Below, piece after piece: positions 41,887-50,170 of a DNA stretch of 64,000 nucleotides. A program made the position numbers and the translations under genes. Numbering within the stretch: the first letter of the stretch is position 1; each line of letters begins with the position of its first letter. Under the pieces are notes generated by a model that was not told the origin of the DNA, searched no databases, and saw only the letters and a program-made list of their open reading frames with translations. The stretch is taken from NCBI GenBank assembly GCA_945861025.1, contig CAMASN010000003.1, forward strand, positions 16,147 to 80,146. Reading direction: 5' to 3'. The DNA is from Ferrithrix thermotolerans DSM 19514. GTDB taxonomy: Bacteria > Actinomycetota > Acidimicrobiia > Acidimicrobiales > Ilumatobacteraceae.

Positions 41887-44274
41887 ATGCCCCCCATCTC
41901 AACGCACGGTCTGGCGCATCGAATGACCAAGCGTGTCGCCACGATGTGCGCCGCAAGCCTGTTCGCTGCGGTTGCTTGTGTGGCGGCCCCAACAAACTTC
42001 TCGTTGGCCCCGGCCGCTGCAACTGGTGGCGTGTTCGATGTCTCTGGCTGGGCGCCGTGGTGGCAGCCGCTCGATGCCTTGGCGGCATACACCGCTCATT
42101 CGTCGCAGTTCGGCGAGTTGTCGCCGTTCTTCTTCTCGGCTCAGGCCAACGGCACCATCGCTACCAACGCATCTGCGGCCAGCAAGATTCAGGCCTACAA
42201 AGATGCCGCTGGCGCCGCCGGCAAGCCGCTGATTCCCACGGTTGTCGATGGCAATGCAGCTCGCGTGATGGCCGGCATCTTGGCCGACCCCGCAGCTCGT
42301 ACGAATCACATCTGGCAGTTGTTGGCGTTCGTGCTCGACGGTGGTTACGACGGCGTCGACCTCGATTACGAACAGTTCGCGTTCGCCGACGGCCGCTCAA
42401 GCTGGACCACCACGCGGCCACATTGGGTGGCGTTCATTACCGAGCTTTCGGCAGCGTTGCACTCGATTGGCAAGACACTCGAAGTCAGCGTGCCGCCCAT
42501 CTACGACGGTGGCACCTCAGGCATCAGCGGCTACTGGGTATACGACTACGCAATGCTCGGTCAGATGGTCGATCGCATCAGGGTGATGACCTATTCGTAC
42601 AGCACCAGTTCGGCTGGCCCGATGGCGCCATATCTGTGGGTGAGCAACAGTATTGATGCTGCCATTGCAGTGTCGGGTCAGCCCGCCAAGATCGTGATGG
42701 GCATCCCGCTGTATGGCACCGACTGGATTACCAATGTCGATGGCAGTTGCCCACTGGTGGTGCCTTCCGACATGAAGCTTTCGAAGAAGAGTTACGAGAC
42801 TTCGCAGTTCCCAGCTTTGGCGCAACGCAAGGGCGCCACGCCGCTGTGGAATGGGTCGTTGCAGGAGCGCACCTTTACGTACACCGACTCAATCGGCGGA
42901 CGAGACATCAATGGCGTCAGCGTGCGTTGCAACGTGGACCACACGGTGTTCTACATGGATCCCGATGGTGTGTATGCGCGCATTGCTCTGGCCAAGTCGA
43001 AAGGCATCAGCGGAGTTGCCTTTTGGGCACTTGGTAACGACGACGCCGCTACGTGGACAGCGGTCGATGCTGCAATGGCGGGCAGCCCGAATCCTGGTTA
43101 CCTACAACTCACGCCAAACGTGGTGCCGCCGCCGCTGCCGGCCGTTGTGTCGGCCCTCCCAGCCCGATTTGTCGATACCCGCGCCGGGATGACCACCATC
43201 GACGGTCAGCACGCCGCACGCGGACTGCGCCTCAGCGGGTCGACTCTTGAAGTGCAGATAGCGGGGCGCGGTGTGGTGCCAACCAACGCCGAGTCGGTGG
43301 CCATCAATGTCACGGCAGTCGCGCTCGGCGAGGGCTACATCACGGTGTATCCGTGTGGTCAGCGGCCAAGCACATCGAACCTCAACGTGCGCGCGGGTCA
43401 GATCATTTCGAACAGCGTTGTCACCAAGCTCAGCATCACCGGAAGCATCTGCATCTATAACCAGTCGCCGACGCATCTTGTCGTCGACATCTTTGGGGTG
43501 TTGTCGTCAACGACGTTCACGCCCGTACCGGCGCCTGCGCGCCTTCTCGACACGCGCCCAGGCGAACGAACCACCGATGGGCAAATGACCGGAGGTGGGG
43601 CGATGACTACCGGCTCGACCCTTGAGGTTCCGGTCGCAGGGCGAGGTGCAATGGGTTCGTCGGGCCAGACGGCAGTGCTCAATGTGACCATCGATGGCGC
43701 CACTACAAACGGCTATCTCACGCTGTGGGCGTGCGGCACCGAGCAACCCAAGACCTCGAATATCAACTACGTTCCCGGCGTCACCGTTGCCAACGCAGTG
43801 GTCACTGCCCTAGGGGCCAATGGTTCGGTGTGTGTGTTCTCGTCGGGTGCCGCGCACGTCATCATCGACACGTTTGGCGAACTGTCGTCGGGCAAGTTTG
43901 CGCCGCTGGCTCAGCCCGCACGGTTGCTCGATACCCGACCCGGGCTATTCACCGTCGATCAACAATTCGCCGGCGAGGGCGTTCGTTCAGCAAACACTAC
44001 GTTGGTGCTCGACGTCGGCGATCGAGCTGGCCTCGGAGCTTCGCCCGCTGCGGTGATCTTGAACGTAACGGTTGATGCCCCGGCGTTGAGTGGCTTCGTC
44101 ACCGTGTACCCATGTGGCGGCGTGCGCCCCAATGTGTCGAACGTGAACTACGCGAGTGGCCAGACTCTACCGAACCTCGTGATCTCGGCGGTGTCGTCGG
44201 CCGGAACCCTGTGCGTGTTCACCTCGGTGAAGACTCACGTGATCGTCGACATCTTTGGGTCGCTCACACCCTGA
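41887..44274 (+). CDS. Secreted GH18-like protein with three C-terminal wall-type repeats
   Basis: A protein of about 795 residues. A signal peptide (TKRVATMCAASLFAAVACVA) starts at or before the ATG at 41923; ATG 41887 is the longer choice. The first 400 residues form a GH18-like TIM barrel: FVLDGGYDGVDLDYEQFAF has the DxxDxDxE catalytic pattern, as in spore-wall YaaH-type and chitinase-like enzymes. Three repeats of about 120 residues follow, each starting PARxxDTRxG and ending HxxVDIFG. Such repeats are common in secreted proteins of Acidimicrobiia and are probably for surface display or glycan binding. Each repeat has paired Cys. The substrate is likely a glycan of peptidoglycan or chitin type. 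Confidence 0.83.
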   Translation: MPPISTHGLAHRMTKRVATMCAASLFAAVACVAAPTNFSLAPAAATGGVFDVSGWAPWWQPLDALAAYTAHSSQFGELSPFFFSAQANGTIATNASAASKIQAYKDAAGAAGKPLIPTVVDGNAARVMAGILADPAARTNHIWQLLAFVLDGGYDGVDLDYEQFAFADGRSSWTTTRPHWVAFITELSAALHSIGKTLEVSVPPIYDGGTSGISGYWVYDYAMLGQMVDRIRVMTYSYSTSSAGPMAPYLWVSNSIDAAIAVSGQPAKIVMGIPLYGTDWITNVDGSCPLVVPSDMKLSKKSYETSQFPALAQRKGATPLWNGSLQERTFTYTDSIGGRDINGVSVRCNVDHTVFYMDPDGVYARIALAKSKGISGVAFWALGNDDAATWTAVDAAMAGSPNPGYLQLTPNVVPPPLPAVVSALPARFVDTRAGMTTIDGQHAARGLRLSGSTLEVQIAGRGVVPTNAESVAINVTAVALGEGYITVYPCGQRPSTSNLNVRAGQIISNSVVTKLSITGSICIYNQSPTHLVVDIFGVLSSTTFTPVPAPARLLDTRPGERTTDGQMTGGGAMTTGSTLEVPVAGRGAMGSSGQTAVLNVTIDGATTNGYLTLWACGTEQPKTSNINYVPGVTVANAVVTALGANGSVCVFSSGAAHVIIDTFGELSSGKFAPLAQPARLLDTRPGLFTVDQQFAGEGVRSANTTLVLDVGDRAGLGASPAAVILNVTVDAPALSGFVTVYPCGGVRPNVSNVNYASGQTLPNLVISAVSSAGTLCVFTSVKTHVIVDIFGSLTP
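43146..44271 (+). repeat. Three coding repeats of about 375 bases
   Basis: Repeat copies lie at about 43146-43503, 43518-43887 and 43905-44271. Each encodes PARxxDTRxG, NVTxxAxxxGxxTxxxCG, SNxNxxxGxxxxNxVV, a second Cys (xxCVF or xxCIY) and VDxFG. They differ at the nucleotide level, so the duplication is old. Confidence 0.75.
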
Positions 44275-44301
44275 TTGAGCCCGCTGGCCAACAGTTGGGA
44301 C

Positions 44302-45318
44302 CTAGGAAGCGTCGCGGGCGCTGACGGCCCACGCAAGGCCCTCTGCGGGCAGCTCAACGGCAAGTTGCAGCTGCCAGCCCAGCGCCGGCTCGGCAGCGTC
44401 CCACCAGAACCATTGCAACTCACTGGCTAATGCACCGAGCACGTCGGGATTCGTTGGCCAATCGTTGCTGATGCCTCCGAGTGCAGCCACGAGCCACCAC
44501 GCACCAAAGCGTCCGAGTGCAGTGCCCCGGCGTCGACCGAACGCTCCTCCGCTCGCGCCAGCCCATGTGAGCCATTGCAGTGCGTGCGCGGGCGTGATCG
44601 CGGTGATGTGGCCTCGTGCGACGCCGAGGGCTGTTACTGCATCGATGGCGCTGCCTTCGACACACACCACCTCGGCCTTGCCGTTTGATTCGGCGGTCCA
44701 TGCCTCGACAAGTTGGCGAACAGCGAGGGTCACGTCGTCGTCAATGATTTCTTCATAGCTCGAAGCGGCACTGCGGTCGAACTGCAGCGCGAGTTCGCTT
44801 GAAGAATCGGGCAACGCCGGAGCCTCAAATGTGGCCGAGTCGGGCTCATACACCGCAACCGGATAGACGGGTTCCCATGGCTGCAATGCGAACGGCATTT
44901 CAAGTACATCGGGCAACTCTGACGAATCGATTACTTCGCCACGGATGACGCGCTCGTGCGCTACAAATGCGGCGCGTGGTCCGGCGGGCAGCAGCGGCGC
45001 GAGCGATTGCCACGTGTGCGCCTGCGCGATGACCTCGGTGAGCGGCCCGATGCTGAACTTGCCGGTGTCTTCGTCGAGCACCTGCGCTGCCCACTCGGCA
45101 GGAGCGAGCAGCGCCAAGCGGTACTCGGCCAGAGTGGCGGCGGGCCAGAGTTGGCGGCCTGTAGACACGGCCCATCGGGCTCGATCGCGCAGATGCAGCA
45201 GCCCTTGCCAGTTGGCCGACGCGCAGCGTGAGTCGATGAGTCGAACCAGGCCATCGAGATCGGCAGCGGTGATGAGTGCGTCGAGCGGCTCGTCGATGCT
45301 GTCTAGACCAGAGGCCAC
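44302..45318 (-). CDS. Hypothetical protein, last gene of the SCO1664/DUF3090 operon
   Basis: A 338-residue protein that I do not recognise. The N-terminal 110 residues are helical and Trp/Ala/Leu-rich (DLDGLVRLIDSRCASANWQG), the middle is an acidic linker with PWEPVYPVAVYEPDSATF, and the C-terminal 140 residues contain conserved-looking Trp, Gly and Arg (ALQWLTWAGASGGAFGRRRG; ELQWFWWDAAEPALGW). No signal peptide, membrane helix or known catalytic motif is visible. GTG at 45318 overlaps the SCO1664-like gene by 16 bases, so it is translationally coupled to a kinase-like protein. The longer open frame upstream is Arg-rich and is rejected. Confidence 0.7.
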   Translation of the reverse strand: MASGLDSIDEPLDALITAADLDGLVRLIDSRCASANWQGLLHLRDRARWAVSTGRQLWPAATLAEYRLALLAPAEWAAQVLDEDTGKFSIGPLTEVIAQAHTWQSLAPLLPAGPRAAFVAHERVIRGEVIDSSELPDVLEMPFALQPWEPVYPVAVYEPDSATFEAPALPDSSSELALQFDRSAASSYEEIIDDDVTLAVRQLVEAWTAESNGKAEVVCVEGSAIDAVTALGVARGHITAITPAHALQWLTWAGASGGAFGRRRGTALGRFGAWWLVAALGGISNDWPTNPDVLGALASELQWFWWDAAEPALGWQLQLAVELPAEGLAWAVSARDAS

Positions 45319-46007
45319 GGATACCTGCGTCCGGACTCGTCGATAGGAAACTCGCCTTGCTGCAGTAGCCATTCGGCGCGCTCTTGAATAGCGAGGACTT
45401 CTTCGTCGACCAACAGCGCGGCAACCTCGAGCGGAACGCCTTCGAGTAGACGTTGTAACGGTGCAATGGATTCGTCGGGTAGCGACTCGCCACCAAATTC
45501 CCAGATCACCGTGCGCAGTTTGAACTCGGCAGCGAAGCACAGACCATGGTCAATGCCCCACACTCGTTCGTCATAGCCAAGCAAGCAATGGCCGCTCTTG
45601 CGATCGGTGTTGTTGGCCACGATGTCGAGCACAGCCATCAACCGAAGTTGGTGGTGCAGGTCTTCGCGCTTTTCGAAAATGGTGAAGTAGTGCTCTTGGT
45701 GATCGGCTTCGACGAACCATTGCATCGAGCCTTCGCCGACCGGTCCTTCGCGGAGCACGGTGTGGGGCACAACGCCAAATCCCATCGCCTCGCTGAGCCG
45801 GTAGGCGGCTACCTCTCGGCGGTGGAGCCCTGGTTCGAAATCCCACAGCGGTCGTTCGCCGCGCAGTGGTTTGTAGATGGCTTGGCCCGCACCGTGTTCG
45901 CTGGTGAGGTTCACTAAGAATGTTGCGTTGCTGCTCCAGGGCATGCGGCCAACGATTTCGATCTCGCCCGAGTAGAGCAGGTCGTGGATTAGTTCATTGT
46001 TGGACAT
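45303..46007 (-). CDS. SCO1664-family protein, PI3/4-kinase-like
   Basis: A 234-residue protein of the SCO1664 family (TIGR03843). The kinase-type features are a Lys in QAIYKPLRGERP, the catalytic-loop-like LDIVANNTDRKSGH and a DFG-like GIDHGLCF. This suggests a small kinase of the PI3/4-kinase/HipA fold. In many actinobacteria the gene sits with DUF3090, an MSMEG_4193-type phosphatase and the mycothiol gene mshC. The mshC gene is not in this window. The start overlaps DUF3090 by 19 bases and the end overlaps the hypothetical gene by 16. Confidence 0.85.
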   Translation of the reverse strand: MSNNELIHDLLYSGEIEIVGRMPWSSNATFLVNLTSEHGAGQAIYKPLRGERPLWDFEPGLHRREVAAYRLSEAMGFGVVPHTVLREGPVGEGSMQWFVEADHQEHYFTIFEKREDLHHQLRLMAVLDIVANNTDRKSGHCLLGYDERVWGIDHGLCFAAEFKLRTVIWEFGGESLPDESIAPLQRLLEGVPLEVAALLVDEEVLAIQERAEWLLQQGEFPIDESGRRYPWPLV

Positions 46008-46501
46008 GGGTGCCCGTTGGGTTCCATCGGCCTACCGCAGAACGCGCACGGTGCCCGACCCGCCGACACCACCGACTCGGTGTGCGCGCAGAAAGCCAAT
46101 GCTTGATCGCGCTGCAGCAGCACGCGCACTTGGCCGCGATCGTCGAATGCTTCTTCGTCGGGTTCGCCGTCCTCGTCGACAGCGATGACCTCTTCGAGTT
46201 GGACCAAGAGTCGGTCGTTCTCGCGGTCGTAACCGAGCGCGATTGGGCCGAGCACGAACGCTGCCTCGAACGGAGGCGGAGTCTCGAACGAAAGTGATCG
46301 TGGCAGTTCTGCCGAGGGCTCGAGGTCGGTCATTGCCGTACGGAGGAAGTCGGCGATGGCGGCCACTTGTTGCTTCTCGCATTTCACGGCCACGCTGATG
46401 TTGCCTTGGCGTGCGTACAGAAAAAATACGCGCTGGCCTGGAGCGCCTTGAGTCACCGTGGTGAAGGCATCGACGTCGTCGAACTGAAAGAAGACTCCCA
46501 T
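45989..46501 (-). CDS. DUF3090 protein with C-terminal zinc-ribbon-like motif
   Basis: A 170-residue protein of the DUF3090 family (TIGR03847). It begins GVFFQFDDVDAFTTVTQGAP and ends with ACAFCGRPMEPNGHPCPTMN, in which Cys-x2-Cys and a later His and Cys could bind zinc. The central region DRENDRLLVQLEEVIAVDEDG is acidic. Function not established. It follows the phosphatase by 12 bases and overlaps the SCO1664-like gene. Confidence 0.87.
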   Translation of the reverse strand: MGVFFQFDDVDAFTTVTQGAPGQRVFFLYARQGNISVAVKCEKQQVAAIADFLRTAMTDLEPSAELPRSLSFETPPPFEAAFVLGPIALGYDRENDRLLVQLEEVIAVDEDGEPDEEAFDDRGQVRVLLQRDQALAFCAHTESVVSAGRAPCAFCGRPMEPNGHPCPTMN

Positions 46502-46513
46502 GTGGTGGCCGAC

Positions 46514-47164
46514 TCAGCTTGGGCGTAGCTCGCTGAGCGAGCCGCCGGTTGAGTTGACGTTGAGCACGATTGGCCCACCCGCGGAGTAAGCAATCGCGCT
46601 GATTGAACACGTGGAGATCACGATGCGCTGGAACAGATCGATGTGAGTACCCATGGCGTGCGCAACAGCGGCCTTGATTGGGTCGGCGTGCGACACGCAC
46701 ACAATGGTTCCGCCGGGATGTGTGGCTCGCAACCGGTCGAGCGTGCTGACCATGCGTGTTTGCATCTCAAGAAAGCTCTCGCCATTGGGAAAGCGAAAGG
46801 TGGATGGAGACCGCTGCACGGTGGTCCATTCGGGCAACTTCATCAGCGCCGAGAGTTCGGCGCCAGTCCAATCGCCGAAATCGCACTCAAGGAGACCTTT
46901 GTCGATACGCACCTTTTGGCCCAGTGCTTTAGCGATGGGCGCTGCGGTTTCGCGAGCCCGCTCGAGCGGTGATGCATAGATGGCATCGACCTTGGCCAAG
47001 CCGGCAATGCGATCGGCTGCCACTTGGGCTTGAGCACGGCCCTGATCGGCAAGGTGAAGGCCACTGGCGCGGCCGGGCAACAACTTGCCCGTGGTGGGGG
47101 TCTGTCCGTGACGAACCAACAACACAAGCGTTGGCGACGGACCGGCGGGAGGCTTCTTCGGCAT
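46514..47164 (-). CDS. MSMEG_4193-family histidine phosphatase
   Basis: A 216-residue protein. The catalytic motif is LVLLVRHGQTPTTG, the second Arg is in ASPLERARET and the second His is in VCVSHADPIKA. The family (TIGR03848) is linked by position with SCO1664 and DUF3090 in actinobacteria. The substrate is unknown. It is the first gene of the minus-strand run and is divergent from the UDGb gene (51 bases between the starts). Confidence 0.88.
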   Translation of the reverse strand: MPKKPPAGPSPTLVLLVRHGQTPTTGKLLPGRASGLHLADQGRAQAQVAADRIAGLAKVDAIYASPLERARETAAPIAKALGQKVRIDKGLLECDFGDWTGAELSALMKLPEWTTVQRSPSTFRFPNGESFLEMQTRMVSTLDRLRATHPGGTIVCVSHADPIKAAVAHAMGTHIDLFQRIVISTCSISAIAYSAGGPIVLNVNSTGGSLSELRPS

Positions 47165-47215
47165 GTACCTGCAAATTTAGCCACGGTTCGGTGAATACGG
47201 CCTACTGTCGGCGGG

Positions 47216-47905
47216 ATGAGCGCTGCAACTTCGGACACGTCGAAGAGTCTCGACCAACTGCGTCGCCGTGTGATCGACTGCCGCGCGTGCCCGCGGCTCG
47301 TTGAATGGCGCGAACAGGTATCGATCGACAAGCGGGCTTCGTATCGCGACGAAGAGTATTGGGGCCGGCCAATTCCTGGGTTTGGCGACCCGAAGGCGTC
47401 GATCATCGTGCTGGGTCTGGCGCCCGCTGCCCACGGAGCGAATCGAACTGGGCGGGTGTTCACTGGTGATCGCAGCGGCGACTGGCTATTCCGTGCGATG
47501 CACAAGGCAGGCTTGGCCAATCAGGCGTTGTCGCTCTCACGCAGCGATGGGCTCGAACTCGACAATGCGTGGGTCACGGCTGCAGTGAAATGCGCGCCTC
47601 CCGGCAACAAGCCTGAGACCAGCGAGCGTGACTCGTGCCGGCCGTTCTTGCAACGCGAGTTCGCGCTGTTGCGTCACGCCAAAGTTGTGGTGTGCCTTGG
47701 CGGGTTCGCATATGAGGCGGCGTGCTCAGAGTTTGGGGTACGGCCCCGACCCAAGTTTGGGCATCTCGTTGAGGCGAGCACCGATTCTGGACTCACGTTG
47801 CTGTGCTCGTTTCATCCGAGCCAGCAAAACACCTTCACGGGTCGTTTGACCGAACCGATGCTTGATGCGGTGTTCACCCGAGCCCTTGTGCTTGGCGCAA
47901 ACTGA
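47216..47905 (+). CDS. Family 5 uracil-DNA glycosylase (UDGb)
   Basis: A 229-residue DNA repair enzyme. Motif 1 is GLAPAAHGANRTGRVFTGD, with Ala in place of the Asp/Asn of other families, as in UDGb. Motif 2 is HPSQQNTFTG. Four Cys (DCRACPR, KCAPPG and DSCRPF) fit the [4Fe-4S] cluster of families 4 and 5. It removes uracil and related deaminated bases from DNA. It is monocistronic and ends three bases before the convergent esterase gene. Confidence 0.92.
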   Translation: MSAATSDTSKSLDQLRRRVIDCRACPRLVEWREQVSIDKRASYRDEEYWGRPIPGFGDPKASIIVLGLAPAAHGANRTGRVFTGDRSGDWLFRAMHKAGLANQALSLSRSDGLELDNAWVTAAVKCAPPGNKPETSERDSCRPFLQREFALLRHAKVVVCLGGFAYEAACSEFGVRPRPKFGHLVEASTDSGLTLLCSFHPSQQNTFTGRLTEPMLDAVFTRALVLGAN

Positions 47906-47908
47906 CGC

Positions 47909-48820
47909 CTATTTACTGAATGCAGTTTTCAGCTCCTCGGCGGCCACAGCGTGGGCTGCGTGTGCATCGTCGATCATCTCGGCCATGCTGAAGAACCCGT
48001 GGATCATTCCGCTGAAACGAACGTGCGTGGTGGCGACGCCGAGTTCTGCAAGGCGCGTGGCGTACTGCTCGCCTTCGTCTCGCAATGGATCGAACTCGGC
48101 GGTGATCACGAGTGCTGGCGGAGTAGCCCGCAGCGTTGCGTCGTCGGCTAGTAACGGCGAGACGCGTGGGTCTTCGGGCGAGCCTTGGCCGCCCGACAGG
48201 TAATGGTTGACGAACCACTCCATGGCCGCAGCGGTGAGGAAATAGCCGGTGGCGTTTTCGGAATACGACGCCGATACGCGACGGCAGTCGGTGACCGGGT
48301 AGATGAGCATCTGATGGCAGAGCGGAATCGGTGCGATCTGTGCGACGACCGCAGCCAGGTTGGCCCCGGCAGAGTCTCCGCCGACAGCGATGCGATGTGC
48401 ATCGCAACCCAGTTCGGCTGCATTCGCATGAGCCCAACGGGTGGCCTGAATGGAGTCACCGAGGGCTGCCGGAAACGGGTGCTCTGGGGCGAGGCGGTAA
48501 TCGACGCTGAGCACTGCGTGGCCACTTCGATTCGCAAGCGTGCGACACACGTTGTCGTGTGACTCGAGGTCACCGATGACCCAACCGCCACCATGGAAGT
48601 AGACCAGCAGACCAAGGTCGCTTGCGGCACTTGGCCGGTACAAGCGAGCTGGAACTCCACCGGCGTCGAGATCGCGGACTTCGTGTACGTGTTCTGCAGG
48701 TGCCATACCTCGGGCGGCGCGAGCGTCTCTCGCCTGCTGCGGGGTTCCCAACTCTAAGGGGGGAAGACCGAGCTGAGCGAGGGCCTGAATCAAGACGTGA
48801 GCTTGGGGATGCAAAGGCAT
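47909..48820 (-). CDS. Alpha/beta hydrolase (HSL-type esterase)
   Basis: A 303-residue esterase/lipase. The oxyanion motif is VYFHGGGWVIGD, the nucleophile is in GGDSAGANLAA, the Asp is in EFDPLRDEG and the His in GMIHGFFS. The HGGG and GDSAG pair identifies the hormone-sensitive-lipase group. No signal peptide is visible, so it acts inside the cell on a small ester. Confidence 0.9.
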   Translation of the reverse strand: MPLHPQAHVLIQALAQLGLPPLELGTPQQARDARAARGMAPAEHVHEVRDLDAGGVPARLYRPSAASDLGLLVYFHGGGWVIGDLESHDNVCRTLANRSGHAVLSVDYRLAPEHPFPAALGDSIQATRWAHANAAELGCDAHRIAVGGDSAGANLAAVVAQIAPIPLCHQMLIYPVTDCRRVSASYSENATGYFLTAAAMEWFVNHYLSGGQGSPEDPRVSPLLADDATLRATPPALVITAEFDPLRDEGEQYATRLAELGVATTHVRFSGMIHGFFSMAEMIDDAHAAHAVAAEELKTAFSK

Positions 48821-48892
48821 AGACGTGAGTCTGGCATGGCCCCGCGGCAGTTCTTTGGTGCGAGGGCGTGTAGCGAAGTTCTGACGAAGGGC

Positions 48893-50086
48893 CTAGGGCG
48901 CGGCCGGAGCCGGAGCCGGGGCTTCGGCCTTCTTCTTCGGAGGTGGCACGCCAACCGAAGGTGCTCGGTCGGCGAACTCTGGCCAGCGGCGACGGCTCAC
49001 AATCGACAGCAGGCGCAACAGGCGCATTGCTTCTTTATCGTCTTGCGCCGGCCGAGCGATGATGGATCCGTCGGCGATCATGCGGTTGATGACCTCTTCG
49101 CCCAACTCAGTGCGCACGATGGTGAGGGTCCAGTCGTTGTCTTCGCCGATGCCGCCTGTTGATACGTCGGCATGTTCGGCGGAGAAGTCGGGACAGCTCT
49201 TGCAGCCCTCGCGGGTCCACTTGTGGCATTCCTTGAGATCGATCTCGTGGTACGAGCCGTCCTTCATCCAAATCTGGAAGACGCCCTTGATATTCATCTT
49301 CACCATGTCGGCCTTTTTCAGGCCGTACTTGGCTTCGAACAACTCGGGGAAGATGGCGTCGTCGAATGTTTTTGAGCAGAGCAGACCAATGTTGAACACG
49401 AACGGCTTCGAGACCTTGCCGGCCTTGCGATCCCACATGATTGGAGGCGACGAGGTCTGACATCCCATGCCCACGAGAGCGAGGCGCGAGAGGCCTTGCT
49501 CTTTGGCATCACGCAAGGCGAGCGGGTTGGCGCAGTAGGTGTAGCGGCTGCCGGCGGTGGCGAGCACTTCGGCGGTGTTGCGGGCCAGCACGGGCTTGGC
49601 TTTCCATGCGTCGTCGGGCTCAACGCCGCTGACCATCGCGGCTTCGATGTAGTCGTGCTCCATCAGCCAGATGAGCATCGCCGACACGAGACCGCCGTCT
49701 TGGCCGATCTTGTGGACCATGTCGTCGCTGGCGCGGGTGAGATACAGCGCACGCCAGATACCGCCCATCTCTTCGGGCTCACGCACGCGACCGAACAGGT
49801 GCATGTCGGCGGCTGGCTCCCACGCACGAAAACGTGGGCACGCGCGAGTACACGTGGTGCAACCCTTTTCGCCGTGAATGCAGTTGTCGAGACCGAGTTC
49901 TTCTTCGAGATGAAACGGCAAGTACTTGCCCTCGGAGTGTTCGTAACCGATGACGTCGTGAGGACACGTCACGACGCAACCAGCGCAGCCGGTGCATAAG
50001 CCGGTGGTTACGACTTCGGCGTAGAGTTCCTTCCACTGCGCAGTCCAACGTTCTGCTTTTGGTGGTGCCGATTCAGTCAAAGTCAT
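48893..50086 (-). CDS. FrhB/FdhB-like iron-sulfur flavoprotein (F420 hydrogenase beta-subunit family)
   Basis: A 397-residue protein. Two [4Fe-4S] sites are near the N-terminus: LCTGCAGCVVTCP and GCTTCTRACPRF. The FrhB_FdhB N- and C-domains follow, with KIGQDGGLVSAML and ECHKWTREGCKSCPDFSAEHADVSTGGI. The family moves electrons between flavin, iron-sulfur centres and often F420. The last 25 residues are a Pro/Ala/Lys tail. It is divergent from the CoxL-like gene with 84 bases between, so the two may be co-regulated. The electron donor is not identified. Confidence 0.87.
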   Translation of the reverse strand: MTLTESAPPKAERWTAQWKELYAEVVTTGLCTGCAGCVVTCPHDVIGYEHSEGKYLPFHLEEELGLDNCIHGEKGCTTCTRACPRFRAWEPAADMHLFGRVREPEEMGGIWRALYLTRASDDMVHKIGQDGGLVSAMLIWLMEHDYIEAAMVSGVEPDDAWKAKPVLARNTAEVLATAGSRYTYCANPLALRDAKEQGLSRLALVGMGCQTSSPPIMWDRKAGKVSKPFVFNIGLLCSKTFDDAIFPELFEAKYGLKKADMVKMNIKGVFQIWMKDGSYHEIDLKECHKWTREGCKSCPDFSAEHADVSTGGIGEDNDWTLTIVRTELGEEVINRMIADGSIIARPAQDDKEAMRLLRLLSIVSRRRWPEFADRAPSVGVPPPKKKAEAPAPAPAAP

Positions 50087-50170
50087 GATGTGAATCTAGG
50101 CGTTGTCATTGGTTCGTGCCTAGGTCTGCGCGTTTCTGAGCTCAAACCACATGAAAGAGGAGTCAGTGCG

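Noticed and set aside
45319..45540. N-terminal extension of the 338-residue hypothetical to 412 residues
   Set aside because: The extension is Arg-rich, overlaps the coding frame of the SCO1664-like gene by over 200 bases, and is a shadow of that gene.
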